DNA of 64,000 nucleotides from Firmicutes bacterium HGW-Firmicutes-4 (lineage in GTDB: Bacteria > Bacillota > Clostridia > Eubacteriales > Eubacteriaceae): the NCBI GenBank assembly GCA_002841405.1, contig PGZR01000001.1:1-64000 (forward strand), given 5' to 3'. The notes under the pieces were generated by a model that was given only the letters and a program-made list of their open reading frames with translations, did not search any database and was not told the DNA's origin. The position numbers and the translations under genes are program-made. Within the stretch, counting starts at the first letter, position 1. The number at the start of each line of letters is the position of its first letter. Shown here piece by piece: positions 63,228 to 64,000 of the stretch.

Positions 63228-63851
63228 CTATGCTGTTAATGCTTTAGCGGTATCCACTGCTCCAGAAGCGTCAGCAGCATAAATTGCCCCTAATTTTTCG
63301 CTGTATGCCGGCGATAACGGCGCTCCACCAACCAGATATTGAACCGTTAACCCTTCATCCTGACAGGCTTTGATAACTTCCTGCATATAGGTCATGGTGG
63401 TTGTCAGCATCGCTGACATCCCGACGATATCGGCGTTATGTTCTTTAACAGCGGCTACGAATTGTTCTACTTTTGCATCAATTCCCAGATCAATGACCTT
63501 GAAGCCAGCGCTTTCCAGCATCATCACCACCAGGTTTTTACCAATGTCATGTAAATCCCCTTTAACGGTTCCAATGACGATGGTTCCCAGGCTGGGCATA
63601 TCTTTATCAGCAATCAGCGGTTTGACAATATCCATTCCAGCATTCATCGCCCGGGCGGCCATCAGCACTTCAGGAACAAACATATCCCCAGCTTTAAATT
63701 TTTCGCCAACTACATTCATCCCACTTAATAAACCTTCATTGATAATCGCAATGGGATCGGCTTTAGCTTCAACCAGAAGATTGACATTTTCAATGATCCC
63801 TGGTTCATTTCCATCGATTACAAATTGTCCTAAATCTGCTATATTCAACAT
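63228..63851 (-). CDS. Corrinoid protein (methyl carrier)
   Basis: 207 residues: an N-terminal helical cap (about 1-85) and a B12-binding domain with GTVKGDLHDIGKNLV (DxHxxG, the lower-ligand histidine), GMSAMLTTTMTYMQ and YLVGGAPLSPAYSEK. It carries the methyl group as methylcob(III)amide between the methyl donor enzyme and the methyl-THF transferase. Probably co-transcribed with the PanB-like gene upstream. Start supported by AAGGG. Confidence 0.92.
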   Translation of the reverse strand: MLNIADLGQFVIDGNEPGIIENVNLLVEAKADPIAIINEGLLSGMNVVGEKFKAGDMFVPEVLMAARAMNAGMDIVKPLIADKDMPSLGTIVIGTVKGDLHDIGKNLVVMMLESAGFKVIDLGIDAKVEQFVAAVKEHNADIVGMSAMLTTTMTYMQEVIKACQDEGLTVQYLVGGAPLSPAYSEKLGAIYAADASGAVDTAKALTA

Positions 63852-63876
63852 TTCTTTTCACCCTTTTCCGTTTTTT

Positions 63877-64000
63877 TTATTTAATTTCTGCTAACAGTTT
63901 TTCCAGTTCAGCGGCTTCTTCTTCAGCGATCACGTAGGTATGCACCCCATCATCTGGAAAAGCGCCATTGCGTACTTCCTCACAGAAGGCAGTAAATCCT
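63877..64000 (-). CDS. PanB-like protein, C-terminal part (cut by the window edge)
   Basis: The window ends inside this gene; 41 codons are seen. The readable tail is FCEEVRNGAFPDDGVHTYVI, which resembles the end of ketopantoate hydroxymethyltransferase (compare [18 protein letters not shown] of the panB product at 6570). The residues after it (AEEEAAELEKLLAEIK) are helical. It precedes the corrinoid gene by about 25 bases. Could instead be another methylene-THF enzyme; the short stretch limits certainty. Confidence 0.45.
   Translation of the reverse strand, partial: GFTAFCEEVRNGAFPDDGVHTYVIAEEEAAELEKLLAEIK

Noticed and set aside
58900-64000. Cobalamin riboswitch near the corrinoid cluster
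   Set aside because: No B12-box or matching stem order was found.

Overview
The window looks like chromosomal DNA of an acetogenic, anaerobic Bacillota bacterium of the Eubacteriaceae, most likely Acetobacterium or a close relative. The reasons are corrinoid-dependent methyltransferase genes at the right end, a TPP-dependent acetoin dehydrogenase operon with sigma-54 promoters, strong GGAGG-type ribosome binding sites, moderate GC content, and mostly single-gene or short operons separated by intrinsic terminators. No rRNA, tRNA, CRISPR array, transposase or phage gene was recognised.

Layout. 1-8.7 kb: a small Cys protein; aroE-aroK (minus); a uracil permease followed by an unexplained cloverleaf-like inverted-repeat element; a broken NYN/OST-HTH gene coupled to a CorA-like transporter; and a pantothenate cluster (DUF2520 dehydrogenase, panB, panC, panD). 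The panD product lacks the Gly-Ser self-cleavage segment. 8.7-17.5 kb: one giant NdvB-like cyclic beta-1,2-glucan synthase gene, cut into three frames by two one-base homopolymer contractions. 17.6-30.7 kb: an acetoin/2,3-butanediol region made of DUF6506-Lin0512-acoA-acoB-acoX-acoC-acoL, a ThiXYZ-like ABC transporter with a thiamine-binding protein, butanediol dehydrogenase plus a VOC protein, and a sigma-54 activator. Three good -24/-12 promoters lie in front of the three transcription units. 30.8-37 kb: a metallophosphoesterase, an AmrS-like radical SAM enzyme and the NAD operon nadA-nadB-nadC-niaR. 37-44 kb: a CHAD protein, molybdate transporter modABC with a divergent HTH-PBP regulator, and dxs. 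44-56 kb: a CACHE/PAS/GGDEF/EAL protein and a 3051-residue InlB-B-repeat surface protein. 56.4-64 kb: an APC permease with a structured leader, a lipoprotein, then a one-carbon cluster: methyl-THF:corrinoid methyltransferase, CobW-type GTPase, UroD-type methyltransferase fused to a thioredoxin-like domain, EamA exporter, corrinoid protein, and the end of a PanB-like gene.

How the genes work together. The sigma-54 unit looks like a regulon. The activator probably turns on acetoin cleavage (TPP-, lipoate- and FAD-dependent), butanediol oxidation to acetoin, and uptake of a thiamine precursor that would supply the TPP for acetoin dehydrogenase. The methyltransferase cluster would move methyl groups from an unknown donor through a corrinoid protein to tetrahydrofolate for the Wood-Ljungdahl pathway. 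The panD lesion predicts pantothenate or beta-alanine auxotrophy unless another gene replaces it. From memory, a pantothenate requirement is a known trait of Acetobacterium woodii.
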